A DNA stretch of 64,000 nt from Gloeothece verrucosa PCC 7822 (GTDB lineage Bacteria > Cyanobacteriota > Cyanobacteriia > Cyanobacteriales > Microcystaceae). Of this stretch, positions 27,405-36,381 are shown piece after piece. The notes under the pieces were generated by a model that saw only the letters and a list, made by a program, of their open reading frames with translations, ran no database searches and was not told the DNA's origin. The number at the start of each line of letters is the position of its first letter. The stretch's first letter is position 1. The stretch is taken from the NCBI RefSeq assembly GCF_000147335.1, contig NC_014501.1:3160300-3224299 (forward strand), given 5' to 3'. The position numbers and the translations under genes were made by a program.

Positions 27405-29381
27405 ATGACTATGAACTTTCAAGAAGTCATCGCATTACTTGATCGAGTCGTATTAAATCAGGAAGGAAGACATCTAAGTTCTCCAGAAATAATTATTTTG
27501 CGAGGAACTTGGGAGGGTATCACATACGATCAGATGGCAGAAAGTTCTCCATACAGCCTAAACTATCTAATGCGTGATATCGGTCCGCGTTTGTGGAGAC
27601 TACTATCAGGAGTGTTAGGAGAAGAAATTGGTAAAACTAACTTTAGAGGAGTTTTAGAGAGACGAACACTCTCGGAAAAATATTATTTGTCTTCTCCTTG
27701 GGAAATGTCCCAATTAAATCTTCAAACCTCAGAAATCGAGTCACCCCTGCATCAAAACACAAGCCATAACCTGACCCTTATTCAAGAACAACCCGACACA
27801 TTAATTAGTTCCTTAAATCTCCATTTAGAGTGGGGTCGCCAACTGGTTCCCGACTGGGAAGCAATTCCTGATCTATCGGAATTTTATGGCCGTAGTGTTG
27901 AATTAACTACCTTAAAACAATGGATTTTAAACGATAATTGTCGCATCGTGGCATTACAAGGCATTTGTGGCATAGGAAAAACGGCTCTGGCCGGTAAGCT
28001 AGTTCAAGAGATTGGTCAAGAGTTTGATCAGATCATCTGGCGTTCCCTAAGATCGGCTCCTCCTATAAAGATCTTATTGGACAACTGGCTTAACACGCTT
28101 TCTCCTGGGTTAAATTGCGACAATCACTGTTCTTTGTCCAACATCATCAAACTATTACGAGAAAAACGCTGTTTGCTGGTTCTCGATGGAATAGAGACAA
28201 TTTTACAAACCGGTGAATTGGTGGGTAAATATCGAGAAAGCTATCAAGATTATGCAGATTTATTTAAAAGCATCGCCGAGCAATCTCATCAAAGTTGTTT
28301 GTTAGTTACAGGGGTAGAAATTCCCAAAGAAATTATTCTAAAAACCGGTGCTGTCTCTTCAGTTCGTTCTCTTGTTTTATGGGGATTAGAAAAACCCCAT
28401 GCTTATGCTTTATTGCAATCTGATGCGCTGAAAGATGCCGAGAGTTGGTCAATCTTAATCGAGAATTATCATGGTCATCCAGAAGCCTTAAGAATTGTTG
28501 CAAAACTGATTGGGGAAGTCTTTAACGGGAATGTTCATGAATTTTTATCCCAAGAATGTCAGGTTTTAAGTGATATCAATAAGCTCTTAGATCCTTTGAT
28601 AAACAGATTATCTGAAAGGGAAAAAGAGGTTTTATACGGGTTAGCCATTGAACCAGAAGCCCTGTCATTTTTAAATTTAATCAATCGGCTTAAATACCCA
28701 ATATGTGAAGCGGAAATACTCGAAGTAATGGTGTCTTTAAAAGAACGATCTCTAATAGAAATCAGCGAGTTTGACGGCAACTCATTATTTAAAATCAATG
28801 GTTTTATCCAAGAGTTAATGATTGAAAAACTGATCGAACAACTGAGCAGTAAAAGCCGAAAAAAATCGCGCAAAAACTACCCCATATCTGTATCAGAAGA
28901 GATTATTGATTTAAGCCCAAATCATCCCAAAGCGGTTAAATTAAGTCAATGGTTTGAGCAAAACTTTGAACAGGGCTGGCAATCTTTAGATATATTGCTG
29001 AGACCTGCTAAACATTGCTTATCTAAATTGCGGAGCTTTTATTATCTCAGGAGTGACAATATTATTAAGCGATTTAAAACCCTTAATGTAGGTACTCCTA
29101 AGCATCCTGAATTATTAGCTTTATTGGTGGCTATTACCGAAGAAACTAATGGTAAAATCGGCTGTCAAGTGCAGGTGTTGCCCATAGTCCCAGAAACCCT
29201 ATTACCAGAATCTTTGAAAATTCGCTTAATTAATGGAAATGGCGAAATTTTACGGGAATTAGCTTGTAAACAAAAGGAAACTTTGCTGGTCTTACCTTAC
29301 TTCCGAGGAGAACCCGAAGACCAATTTAGTCTTCAAATCATCAATCAAAACATCAGTCTTACTGAAAATTTTCGGATTTGA
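27405..29381 (+). CDS. NB-ARC STAND ATPase with N-terminal HTH and C-terminal DUF1822-like domain
   Basis: 658 aa. The N-terminal about 85 residues (FQEVIALLDRVVLNQEGRHL, GTWEGITYDQMAESSPYSLN) match the vWA-MoxR-associated HTH-like domain that often precedes NB-ARC in cyanobacteria. NB-ARC follows: P-loop GICGIGKTALAGKL (about 186-199), kinase-2 CLLVLDGIE (about 256-264), then ARC helices to about 480. Instead of the usual WD40/TPR sensor repeats, the C-terminus (about 500-658, ending FSLQIINQNISLTENFRI) resembles DUF1822. STAND proteins are signal-triggered oligomerising switches, some in phage defence. No effector or partner gene is adjacent. A second ATG two codons in is an alternative start. 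Confidence 0.8.
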   Translation: MTMNFQEVIALLDRVVLNQEGRHLSSPEIIILRGTWEGITYDQMAESSPYSLNYLMRDIGPRLWRLLSGVLGEEIGKTNFRGVLERRTLSEKYYLSSPWEMSQLNLQTSEIESPLHQNTSHNLTLIQEQPDTLISSLNLHLEWGRQLVPDWEAIPDLSEFYGRSVELTTLKQWILNDNCRIVALQGICGIGKTALAGKLVQEIGQEFDQIIWRSLRSAPPIKILLDNWLNTLSPGLNCDNHCSLSNIIKLLREKRCLLVLDGIETILQTGELVGKYRESYQDYADLFKSIAEQSHQSCLLVTGVEIPKEIILKTGAVSSVRSLVLWGLEKPHAYALLQSDALKDAESWSILIENYHGHPEALRIVAKLIGEVFNGNVHEFLSQECQVLSDINKLLDPLINRLSEREKEVLYGLAIEPEALSFLNLINRLKYPICEAEILEVMVSLKERSLIEISEFDGNSLFKINGFIQELMIEKLIEQLSSKSRKKSRKNYPISVSEEIIDLSPNHPKAVKLSQWFEQNFEQGWQSLDILLRPAKHCLSKLRSFYYLRSDNIIKRFKTLNVGTPKHPELLALLVAITEETNGKIGCQVQVLPIVPETLLPESLKIRLINGNGEILRELACKQKETLLVLPYFRGEPEDQFSLQIINQNISLTENFRI

Positions 29382-29463
29382 ACTTTGGATAGAGTCTAAA
29401 AGATTTATTCATGCTTAAGATGAAAATTGTATCAATAAAACAGCACAGAAGCTGCCCCCGCTT

Positions 29464-29685
29464 ATGGACTTTAAATATAAATGGAAAAATGGCAGACCGC
29501 CGAATCGAGATGTTTCCGCACGGGAGACAAATTTATTAGATGAAAGTCAGTTTGAAACAGAGCAAGACCAGCAAATCGCTGAAGAACAGGCCAGACAACA
29601 TTTAGGTTTACCTAAGCAAACCCTAGATAAAGATAGTTCAATTTTGCCAAAAGCGGCTCCCCCTCAAGATAAACCCCTTAAATGA
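29464..29685 (+). CDS. small hydrophilic hypothetical protein, 73 aa
   Basis: Very polar: MDFKYKWKNGRPPNRDVSAR at the start, an acidic Gln-rich middle (QFETEQDQQIAEEQARQHLG) and a Pro/Lys tail. Probably disordered. It follows the STAND gene by 82 bases on the same strand. No strong ribosome-binding site. Not recognised. Confidence 0.45.
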   Translation: MDFKYKWKNGRPPNRDVSARETNLLDESQFETEQDQQIAEEQARQHLGLPKQTLDKDSSILPKAAPPQDKPLK

Positions 29686-29808
29686 GACAAGCCTACCCGT
29701 CTCAAGGGCGAGGTATAATAAACTTAAAATTCGAGTGGGGATTGGTGCTCATCCCTACGACAAACTTTTTATCGAATTGCCTTGGCAGTGCCTCGTCCTT
29801 ATAGACTA

Positions 29809-30924
29809 ATGATCAACTATTTTAAAATACAATCTCAGGAAAATCTTTTAGTTCAGTCACTACATACCGCCATCAAAGGTAGAGCAAGATATAAAATCCC
29901 TAAGCTCTATCATTCAAAATCCCTCAAAACCTATTTAGAAGACCAACTCTCACAAACCGAAGGAATTAAACAGGTTCGGGCTAATCCCTGGAGCGGCAAT
30001 ATTTTAATTACTTTTTCAAAAAAGTGGAGTCATGAAAGACTAACTTTAGTTCTCAAAGAGATTGTTTTAAATTATCCTCACCCCCAAGCCGCTTCCCTCT
30101 CACAAGTCAAAGAACAAGCCCCATTAATCCCTATTTTAAACCCTAACCCGACCAACCCCACACCGGCTCACTTATCAGTAGCCAATGGACAAAATAAAGC
30201 CGCTTCATGGCTTGTAATGAAGATGCTTCTAGACAAACAAATTCAGCGAGCTAGTCAGCCGCTCATCTCGGTATGGGCAGCAGTTTCTCTTCTGGGCATA
30301 GCAAGCTCCTTATTATATGTTAGAGGACTCGATAAGACAATATTATTGCTGATTCAAAAACTACACACACCCCTTCTAGATCGCATCATGTTAGGGTTGA
30401 CATTTTTGGGTGAACCTGTAGTCATATTATTGATTTGTATGGGAATAATTATCAGTCCCAGCCGCCAATGGAAACGCTCCCAAAAAGCCACAACGTTAGG
30501 CATAGCCACTCTCGGAGGAATCGGCTTAAATTATTGGTTAAAAGTGCTATTTGGCCGCATACGTCCTGCACTATGGGAGCGACTCATTAACGTCAGTCAC
30601 CACAGTTTTCCTTCCGGTCACGCCATGATGTCCATGATCACTTACGGGTTACTAGGCTATCTTTTAGGAAGGCAATACCCTCAATGGCGGCGACAAATTT
30701 ACACAGTAAGCCTGATTTTAATCCTTGGAATCGGTTTTAGTCGGCTTTATCTAGGAGTCCATTGGCCCACAGATGTGTTAGCCGGTTATGCAGTGGGTTT
30801 AATTTGGTTGAGCATCTGTATCCTCGCTTGGGAAGGGTGGAACGAATACAAAAACCCGAGCATCAAGGAATCATTAACCTCAAATCAAATCTACTCATCA
30901 CCTCGGATAAAAATGGTAACATAG
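29809..30924 (+). CDS. PAP2 family phosphatase with N-terminal HMA-like domain
   Basis: 371 aa from ATG 29809; a TTG at 29782 would add nine residues. N-terminal domain (about 15-85: AIKGRARYKIPKLYHSKSLK, GIKQVRANPWSGNILITF) looks like the ferredoxin-like HMA fold but lacks the metal-binding C-x-x-C. A membrane domain follows with the three PAP2 motifs: KVLFGRIRP (about 245-253), FPSGHAMMS (about 267-275) and SRLYLGVHWPTDVLAG (about 307-322), with all catalytic Arg/His/Asp present. It probably removes phosphate from a lipid phosphate or polyprenyl pyrophosphate at the membrane. The fusion is less usual than the plain PAP2. Confidence 0.85.
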   Translation: MINYFKIQSQENLLVQSLHTAIKGRARYKIPKLYHSKSLKTYLEDQLSQTEGIKQVRANPWSGNILITFSKKWSHERLTLVLKEIVLNYPHPQAASLSQVKEQAPLIPILNPNPTNPTPAHLSVANGQNKAASWLVMKMLLDKQIQRASQPLISVWAAVSLLGIASSLLYVRGLDKTILLLIQKLHTPLLDRIMLGLTFLGEPVVILLICMGIIISPSRQWKRSQKATTLGIATLGGIGLNYWLKVLFGRIRPALWERLINVSHHSFPSGHAMMSMITYGLLGYLLGRQYPQWRRQIYTVSLILILGIGFSRLYLGVHWPTDVLAGYAVGLIWLSICILAWEGWNEYKNPSIKESLTSNQIYSSPRIKMVT

Positions 30925-30960
30925 TAGTCTGCAACGTAAATATAGATTAAGTAACAAGCA

Positions 30961-31230
30961 ATGACTCTAACACAAACCGAAAAACAGGAAATCATCAATC
31001 AATACCAGGCTCACGGCACCGATACCGGTTCAGCCGACTTACAAGTAGCCCTACTGACAGAACGTATTAATCAATTGACAACCCATCTACAAGCCAATCC
31101 CAAAGATCATGCCTCAAGACGGGGACTTCTACAATTAATTGGTCGCCGCCGCCGCTTATTAGCTTATATTCAAAAGAAAGACTATCCCCGTTATCAAGCA
31201 TTAATTGCACGTCTGGGTATTCGCCGTTAA
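30961..31230 (+). CDS. rpsO: 30S ribosomal protein S15
   Basis: 89 aa, standard length. Binds the central domain of 16S rRNA early in 30S assembly. Starts MTLTQTEKQEIINQYQAHGT and contains DTGSADLQVALLTERINQLT, then HLQANPKDHASRRGLLQLIG and RRRRLLAYIQKKD, all family hallmarks. Followed after 21 bases by the PAM68-like gene, probably one transcript. Confidence 0.98.
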   Translation: MTLTQTEKQEIINQYQAHGTDTGSADLQVALLTERINQLTTHLQANPKDHASRRGLLQLIGRRRRLLAYIQKKDYPRYQALIARLGIRR

Positions 31231-31251
31231 ACATAACTTTCTTCACGAACT

Positions 31252-31713
31252 ATGCCTTCATCTAAGTCTCGGGAAAACCTCCCCTTTGAACCCCGCCAAA
31301 AAAAGAAAAAACCGCTAAAACAGCCTCCTTTACCTCGTAAAACAACTGAAGCCGCCACAACAAAAGAGCGTCAATCAAGTGCTATACCCGATGTAGTCAG
31401 TAAACGAATGATCCGCCGGATGGCCCTATTTAGCGGCATTCCTACAGCCTTGGGAATGTCCTCCTTTTTTATCTTTTACTGGATAGTGAGCCATGATTGG
31501 GTGAAAATTCCCACTTATGTCGTTTTAGCGGTAAGTCTGGGATTGTTTGGACTAGGGGTTTTAGGATTAAGCTTTGGCATCTTCTCCACCTCATGGGATG
31601 AAGAAAGAACCGGGAGTTGGCTAGGTATTGAAGAGATTAAAGTCAATTTTGCCAGAACAACCGAGGCTTGGAAAGAGGCTCGCAAAGCAGCTAAAGAAGC
31701 TAAAGGAAATTAA
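31252..31713 (+). CDS. PAM68 family protein (DUF3464)
   Basis: 153 aa. A basic, Pro/Lys-rich N-terminus (about 1-45: FEPRQKKKKPLKQPPLPRKT) is followed by IPDVVSKRMIRRMALFSGIP, two transmembrane helices (about 66-84 and 94-113) and a conserved SWDEERTGSWLGIEEIKVNF (about 120-139), then a charged tail. PAM68 is a PSII assembly factor in plants; the cyanobacterial orthologue (Sll0933 in Synechocystis) acts in early PSII assembly complexes. The position after rpsO is often conserved. Confidence 0.88.
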   Translation: MPSSKSRENLPFEPRQKKKKPLKQPPLPRKTTEAATTKERQSSAIPDVVSKRMIRRMALFSGIPTALGMSSFFIFYWIVSHDWVKIPTYVVLAVSLGLFGLGVLGLSFGIFSTSWDEERTGSWLGIEEIKVNFARTTEAWKEARKAAKEAKGN

Positions 31714-31758
31714 TCTTGTTCGCTATATAGATAACTAAATCGCTCGAGGAACTTTGAC

Positions 31759-32817
31759 ATGATTATTGTAATGAGGGTTGGTTCCCCAGAGGAGGAAATT
31801 GTCCGCGTTAGTCAAGAATTCAAGGACTGGGGACTAGCACCAGAAAAAATCGTCGGGAAACATAAAGTCGTGATTGGATTAGTAGGTGATACAGCCGCTC
31901 TAGATCCGTTACAAATACAGGAAGTGAGTCCTTGGATTGAAACAGTGCTAAGGGTAGAAAAACCATTTAAACGAGCCAGTCTTGAATACCGTCATGGAGA
32001 ATACAGTGAGGTAGCTGTTTCTACCCCAGAAGGTTTCGTGACTTTTGGACGTAATCATCCCGTAGTGCTAGTGGCAGGGCCCTGTTCGGTGGAAAATGAA
32101 CAGATGATCGTGGAAACCGCTAAACGGGTTAAAGCAGCCGGTGCCCATTTTCTACGCGGCGGGGCCTATAAACCCCGTACCTCTCCCTATGCGTTTCAAG
32201 GCCACGGAGAAAGCGCTTTAGGATTACTGGCGGCGGCTAGAGAGGCAAGCGGCTTAGGCATTATTACTGAAGTGATGGATGCGGCTGACCTGGAAAAAAT
32301 CGCCGAGGTGGCTGATGTGATTCAAGTGGGTGCGAGAAATATGCAGAATTTTTCTCTGCTCAAAAAAGTCGGGGCCCAAAATAAACCCGTTCTGCTTAAG
32401 CGTGGAATGTCGGCCACTATTGATGAATGGTTGATGGCGGCAGAATATGTTTTGGCGGCGGGAAATCAGAATGTGATTCTCTGTGAACGGGGAATTCGCA
32501 CCTTTGATAGTCAATATACCCGTAATACCCTAGATTTATCGGTTTTAGCCGTGCTTCAAACCTTGACTCATCTCCCGGTCATGATTGATCCTTCTCATGG
32601 AACAGGTCGGGCGGAATATGTCCCCACAATGGCTAAAGCCGCTCTTGCCGGTGGGGCTGATTCGTTGATGATTGAAGTGCATCCCAATCCGGCTAAGGCA
32701 CTTTCTGATGGACCTCAGTCCCTCACGCCTGAACGCTTTGAGCGTCTTGTCCAAGAATTAGCCGTAGTGGGTAAAGCTGTGGGTCGTTGGTCACAAGTGG
32801 CGGCGGCTTTAGCTTGA
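31759..32817 (+). CDS. aroF: 3-deoxy-7-phosphoheptulonate (DAHP) synthase
   Basis: 352 aa. Condenses phosphoenolpyruvate with erythrose-4-phosphate, the first shikimate-pathway step. Type I-beta (AroF/KdsA-like) enzyme with an N-terminal ferredoxin-like regulatory domain (about 1-70) before the barrel. Barrel motifs: LVAGPCSVENEQMIVETAKR (about 104-123), FLRGGAYKPRTSPYAFQGHG, LKRGMSATIDEWLMAAEY and MIDPSHGTGRAEYVPTMAKA (about 275-294). The Cys, His and Glu metal ligands are in place. A stem-loop follows. Confidence 0.95.
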   Translation: MIIVMRVGSPEEEIVRVSQEFKDWGLAPEKIVGKHKVVIGLVGDTAALDPLQIQEVSPWIETVLRVEKPFKRASLEYRHGEYSEVAVSTPEGFVTFGRNHPVVLVAGPCSVENEQMIVETAKRVKAAGAHFLRGGAYKPRTSPYAFQGHGESALGLLAAAREASGLGIITEVMDAADLEKIAEVADVIQVGARNMQNFSLLKKVGAQNKPVLLKRGMSATIDEWLMAAEYVLAAGNQNVILCERGIRTFDSQYTRNTLDLSVLAVLQTLTHLPVMIDPSHGTGRAEYVPTMAKAALAGGADSLMIEVHPNPAKALSDGPQSLTPERFERLVQELAVVGKAVGRWSQVAAALA

Positions 32818-32833
32818 ATTAAGCGGAGAACTC

Positions 32834-32864
32834 CCCCAACTAAGCGCAAGCTATCCGGTTGGGG
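32834..32864 (+). terminator. stem-loop terminator candidate after aroF
   Basis: CCCCAAC/GTTGGGG arms with a 17-base loop, 17 bases after the aroF stop. The T-rich tract is weak (CTTCTC), so termination strength is uncertain. Confidence 0.5.
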
Positions 32865-33253
32865 CTTCTCAATTCATCAAAAATTGTCTCTACAAGCCAA
32901 AAAACCTGATTATTTCTTAACTAAAAGAAATTAACTAAGCTTGCTGATAACACCTCAATAAACGGGAAAAACCCTGAAAAGATCGAAAAAAATTCTATTT
33001 CTTTAGAGCAATAATTTTTAACTTTTTTGACTTGATAGTTTGAGTCAAAAATTATAATTAACATATAATATTTTAGCACAAATAATAGTGATTAATATTA
33101 AAAATAGTTTAAATTTTACTTAAATTGCTCGATTTTTCATCAACAAAAATTTAAGGTTTTTTAAGATTTTTTTCGGTTATTATTATTTGCTTAAATAGTG
33201 AAAAATAGGTTGAATACAAGATAGAATTAACCTGTTTAGGAGAAAAAGATCTT
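32865..33253. other. AT-rich region upstream of the patatin gene
   Basis: No coding signal. Contains several TAATATTA-type stretches and the leader of the patatin gene, whose ribosome-binding site AGGAGAA lies at 33238-33244. No clear promoter can be picked. Confidence 0.4.
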
Positions 33254-34351
33254 ATGAAACCGAAAATTGCCATCGCTTGTCAGGGAGGAGGCAGCCAAAC
33301 CGCTTTTACGGCTGGTGTTTTAAAAGCCCTATTTGAAAATAAGGTTCAGGACTATTTTAATATCGTCAGCCTAAGCGGCACTTCTGGGGGAGCGATCTGT
33401 GCTTTTCTCATCTGGTATTCTCTCAAAAAAGGCGATGAGATTATCTGGAAAAGAATGATAGATTTTTGGCAGGATAATAGCGCCCAAACTTATCAAGAAA
33501 GATTTTTCAACGATTTTGTCATTAAGTCCCTGGAATGGGTAAGCAAAGGACTACTGCCCCAATATGCTCTCAGCCCCTATTCTCCTGCGGCTAAAATCTG
33601 GTTTTCCTTTGCTACGCAAGGTTTACGGAGCCGATTTACCGATTTAAAGGAATTACTAGAAACTCATATTGATTTCTCAGAATTAAAAACTTGGGGACCC
33701 CAACTAGAAGCACCTATTTTAGTTTTAGGGTCTTGTAACATCATTACCGGCAAATTGCATAAATTTGTCTCCCGTCTAGAATCAATTAAAGTTGAACATC
33801 TTCTCGCTTCTGCCTGTGTGCCCAATATTTTTCCGGCCGTATCTATTGAAGAAATGGCCTATTGGGATGGATTATTTTCTGATAACCCGCCCATTCGTTC
33901 TTTGATCAGGCCCAAATTTGTCGGACTTGAGAATATCCCCCAGGAAATTTGGGTAATTAAAATTAATCCCACTGCAACTGATAAAATCCCAGAAAAACCC
34001 GATGATATTGCTGATCGTCGCAATGAAGTAGAAGGAAATGTCTCCTTATTTCAAAGTCTAGATCAAGTGGAGTTGATCAATGATCTGTTTCTCAGAAACG
34101 CTTTTAAAGACGAGTTTCTGGCAGAAACCGAACTTAGAGAACCGATCAAAATTCCCAAATCTTTTGCTGATGATCCTGACAGAGATTATTACATTCCGAT
34201 GATCGAAATGTCTAAAGAGTTGGCCGATAGCCTCAACTATGAAAGTAAACTTGATCGCTGTCCTGAAAGTCTTAAGCGGCTAATTGACGATGGAGAAAAA
34301 CAAGGGAAACTGTTTTTAGAAACCCGACTACGCCAATTAGATTTGAGGTAA
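33254..34351 (+). CDS. patatin-like phospholipase
   Basis: 365 aa. Ser-Asp dyad lipid acyl hydrolase of the patatin fold: oxyanion-hole GGGSQTAFTAGVLKALFEN (about 11-29), nucleophile elbow SLSGTSGGAICAF (about 40-52, G-x-S-x-G), and the Asp motif WDGLFSDNPPI (about 207-217). Soluble, no signal peptide, so probably cytoplasmic and acting on membrane lipids. The C-terminal about 130 residues are charged. Good ribosome-binding site AGGAGAA. Substrate not deducible. Confidence 0.88.
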   Translation: MKPKIAIACQGGGSQTAFTAGVLKALFENKVQDYFNIVSLSGTSGGAICAFLIWYSLKKGDEIIWKRMIDFWQDNSAQTYQERFFNDFVIKSLEWVSKGLLPQYALSPYSPAAKIWFSFATQGLRSRFTDLKELLETHIDFSELKTWGPQLEAPILVLGSCNIITGKLHKFVSRLESIKVEHLLASACVPNIFPAVSIEEMAYWDGLFSDNPPIRSLIRPKFVGLENIPQEIWVIKINPTATDKIPEKPDDIADRRNEVEGNVSLFQSLDQVELINDLFLRNAFKDEFLAETELREPIKIPKSFADDPDRDYYIPMIEMSKELADSLNYESKLDRCPESLKRLIDDGEKQGKLFLETRLRQLDLR

Positions 34352-34657
34352 GCGTGAAAAACTAAAAAGCCATGAAAAAGATCCTCAGAACGCTAGGGAA
34401 AATCAATGCACATTAATTACATTTTATCAATAAAATTTAGATGCGTTTGCCCTGGGGTCAGTTAGCATACTTCAACTTGGAAAACCGAGAGTTTTACAAA
34501 GTATTAATCATTTTACCGACGACAATCGCTTATATTAATAAATAATAGTTTTTCCGAATGAAGAAAATTCTACGGGTCTTTCTCCCGTGGTTTGTCGTCG
34601 CTTTTTGCCTTGTTGTCGTTCCTGCCGATCAATCGTCACCCCCTACTTCACTAGGCC
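34352..34657. other. left junction of the GC-rich patch
   Basis: Base composition changes here from AT-rich to about 50% G+C and more near 34560. A 67-codon frame at 34558-34761 begins with a signal-peptide-like sequence MKKILRVFLPWFVVAFCLVV but runs into the MscS gene in another frame, and I do not call it a gene. No insertion-sequence end or tRNA is visible. Confidence 0.4.
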
Positions 34658-36349
34658 ATGAAAAGATTCCGCGACGTTCTTATCGGTTTTTGTCTCGCTT
34701 TTTTCCTCGTACTGGGTCTTTCGATAACGGGATACGCGCGGCAAGAAACCCCGAATCCTAGCCCGTCACCAGGGGATACCCTAGAAACCCTCGGCGAAGG
34801 TTTTCCGGTAACCCTCGACGGACGCGTTCTTTTTCTCGCGCGTCACGGCATCGGTTCTTTTACGCCGGAGGTCAGAGCGCGGGCGATCACGGATCGGATC
34901 GAGAGAATCGCTAGAGATGAAAGTCTTTCCACGAAAGATCTGACGATTCGAGTCGATCCGGATGATCGCTCCCCCTCGATCGTTTTAGGAGATAAGGTGA
35001 TCCTCACCGTTACCCCCCAAGATGCCAAACTCTATCGGAGAACCCAGATCGACGAGGCGAAACTCACCTTACAGGAAATTAAAACGGCGATTGATCGCTA
35101 CCGTATCGATCGACAACCCGATAATTTATTACGGAACGCGATCTCTACGGCGATCGCCACGGTAATTTTGTTCGTCACGATCGCGGTGATCGTGTTGCTA
35201 TCCAGGCGAATTGTTCCCGCGCTCAGACGGATGATCGTCTCGCTGATTCCAGGGTGGCGGATTCAGAGTTTTGAAATACTCTCGCCGGTCAGAATCGAGA
35301 ATATTTTCCTATGGATTTTTAAATTTCTGCGTTTATTGGTAATTTTAACGCTAGTTTTTTTCTATTTAACTTTCGTTCTCCGCTTATTTCCGTGGACGCG
35401 GCAATTCGGCGATAAGTTTCTAACGACTTTTCTCGACACGATGGATCTGGTAGCTAAACAGATCGCGCTCTATCTTCCCAATCTTTTCATCGTCGCCATC
35501 ATCGCCGCGATTACTTATTATCTTCTGAAAACGATCCGACCGTTTTTTACGGCGATCGAGCGAGGAAATCTTCGGGTGCAGGGTTTTTATCCCGACTGGG
35601 CGGGGGCGACCTATAATATTTTGAAATTACTCATCATAGCGCTAGCCGCGATCCTCGCGTTTCCCTACTTGCCGGGGTTTTATTCTCCGGCGTTTCAAGG
35701 GATATCGGTTTTTCTCGGGGTTTTATTTTCCCTCGGTTCCACTTCGGCCATCGCCAATATCGTCGGGGGAGTGATTTTAATCTATACCCGCGCGTTTCAA
35801 CTGCGGGATGTTATCTCGATCGGCGATGTGACGGGAGACGTGATCGAGAAGACTTTATTAGTCACCCGAATCCGTACCCCTACGAATCGAATTATCACGA
35901 TCCCGAATTCGGCTCTTTTAAATACCAACGTGGTGAATTTGAGCGTATCGTATCGAGAGTTCGATCAACCCCTAATCCTCCAAACCACGATAACTCTAGG
36001 CTACGATGTGCCGTGGCGAAAGGTTCACGCTGTCCTCATCGACGCGGCACTAGCGACAGAACATATTCTCGCCGATCCCGCTCCTTTCGTCCTGCAATCG
36101 AGCCTTGATGATTTCTCGGTGGCTTATCAGTTAAACGCGTACACCGATCAACCGCGATTGTTTCCAATTATCTATTCGGAACTACATCAGAATATGCAGG
36201 ATAAATGTAACGAAGTGGGGATCGAGATCCTGTCTCCCAATTACTTAGCTCTACGAGATGGCAATCATTCGACAATTCCCGAAAATTATCTACCGAAGGA
36301 TTATCAAACGCCGACCTTTGGAATTAATTCGGGGAATCGGAACGGATAA
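34658..36349 (+). CDS. MscS family mechanosensitive channel
   Basis: 563 aa. Signal peptide (about 1-28, DVLIGFCLAFFLVLGLSITG), a periplasmic domain to about 160, then helices at about 166-185, 220-245 and 272-292. The MscS pore region lies at about 325-395: pore helix GISVFLGVLFSLGSTSAIAN, then IVGGVILIYTRAFQLRDVIS and the beta-domain IGDVTGDVIEKTLLVTRIRT, PNRIITIPNSALL. The C-terminal domain ends in SELHQNMQDKCNEVGIEILS. Channels of this type release solutes on hypo-osmotic shock. G+C and codon choice (many GCG, CGC, TCG) differ from the neighbours. Followed after 32 bases by a ClC gene. Confidence 0.9.
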   Translation: MKRFRDVLIGFCLAFFLVLGLSITGYARQETPNPSPSPGDTLETLGEGFPVTLDGRVLFLARHGIGSFTPEVRARAITDRIERIARDESLSTKDLTIRVDPDDRSPSIVLGDKVILTVTPQDAKLYRRTQIDEAKLTLQEIKTAIDRYRIDRQPDNLLRNAISTAIATVILFVTIAVIVLLSRRIVPALRRMIVSLIPGWRIQSFEILSPVRIENIFLWIFKFLRLLVILTLVFFYLTFVLRLFPWTRQFGDKFLTTFLDTMDLVAKQIALYLPNLFIVAIIAAITYYLLKTIRPFFTAIERGNLRVQGFYPDWAGATYNILKLLIIALAAILAFPYLPGFYSPAFQGISVFLGVLFSLGSTSAIANIVGGVILIYTRAFQLRDVISIGDVTGDVIEKTLLVTRIRTPTNRIITIPNSALLNTNVVNLSVSYREFDQPLILQTTITLGYDVPWRKVHAVLIDAALATEHILADPAPFVLQSSLDDFSVAYQLNAYTDQPRLFPIIYSELHQNMQDKCNEVGIEILSPNYLALRDGNHSTIPENYLPKDYQTPTFGINSGNRNG

Positions 36350-36381
36350 GTTTTTCAACGTTTATATAAGGATTGAACACG

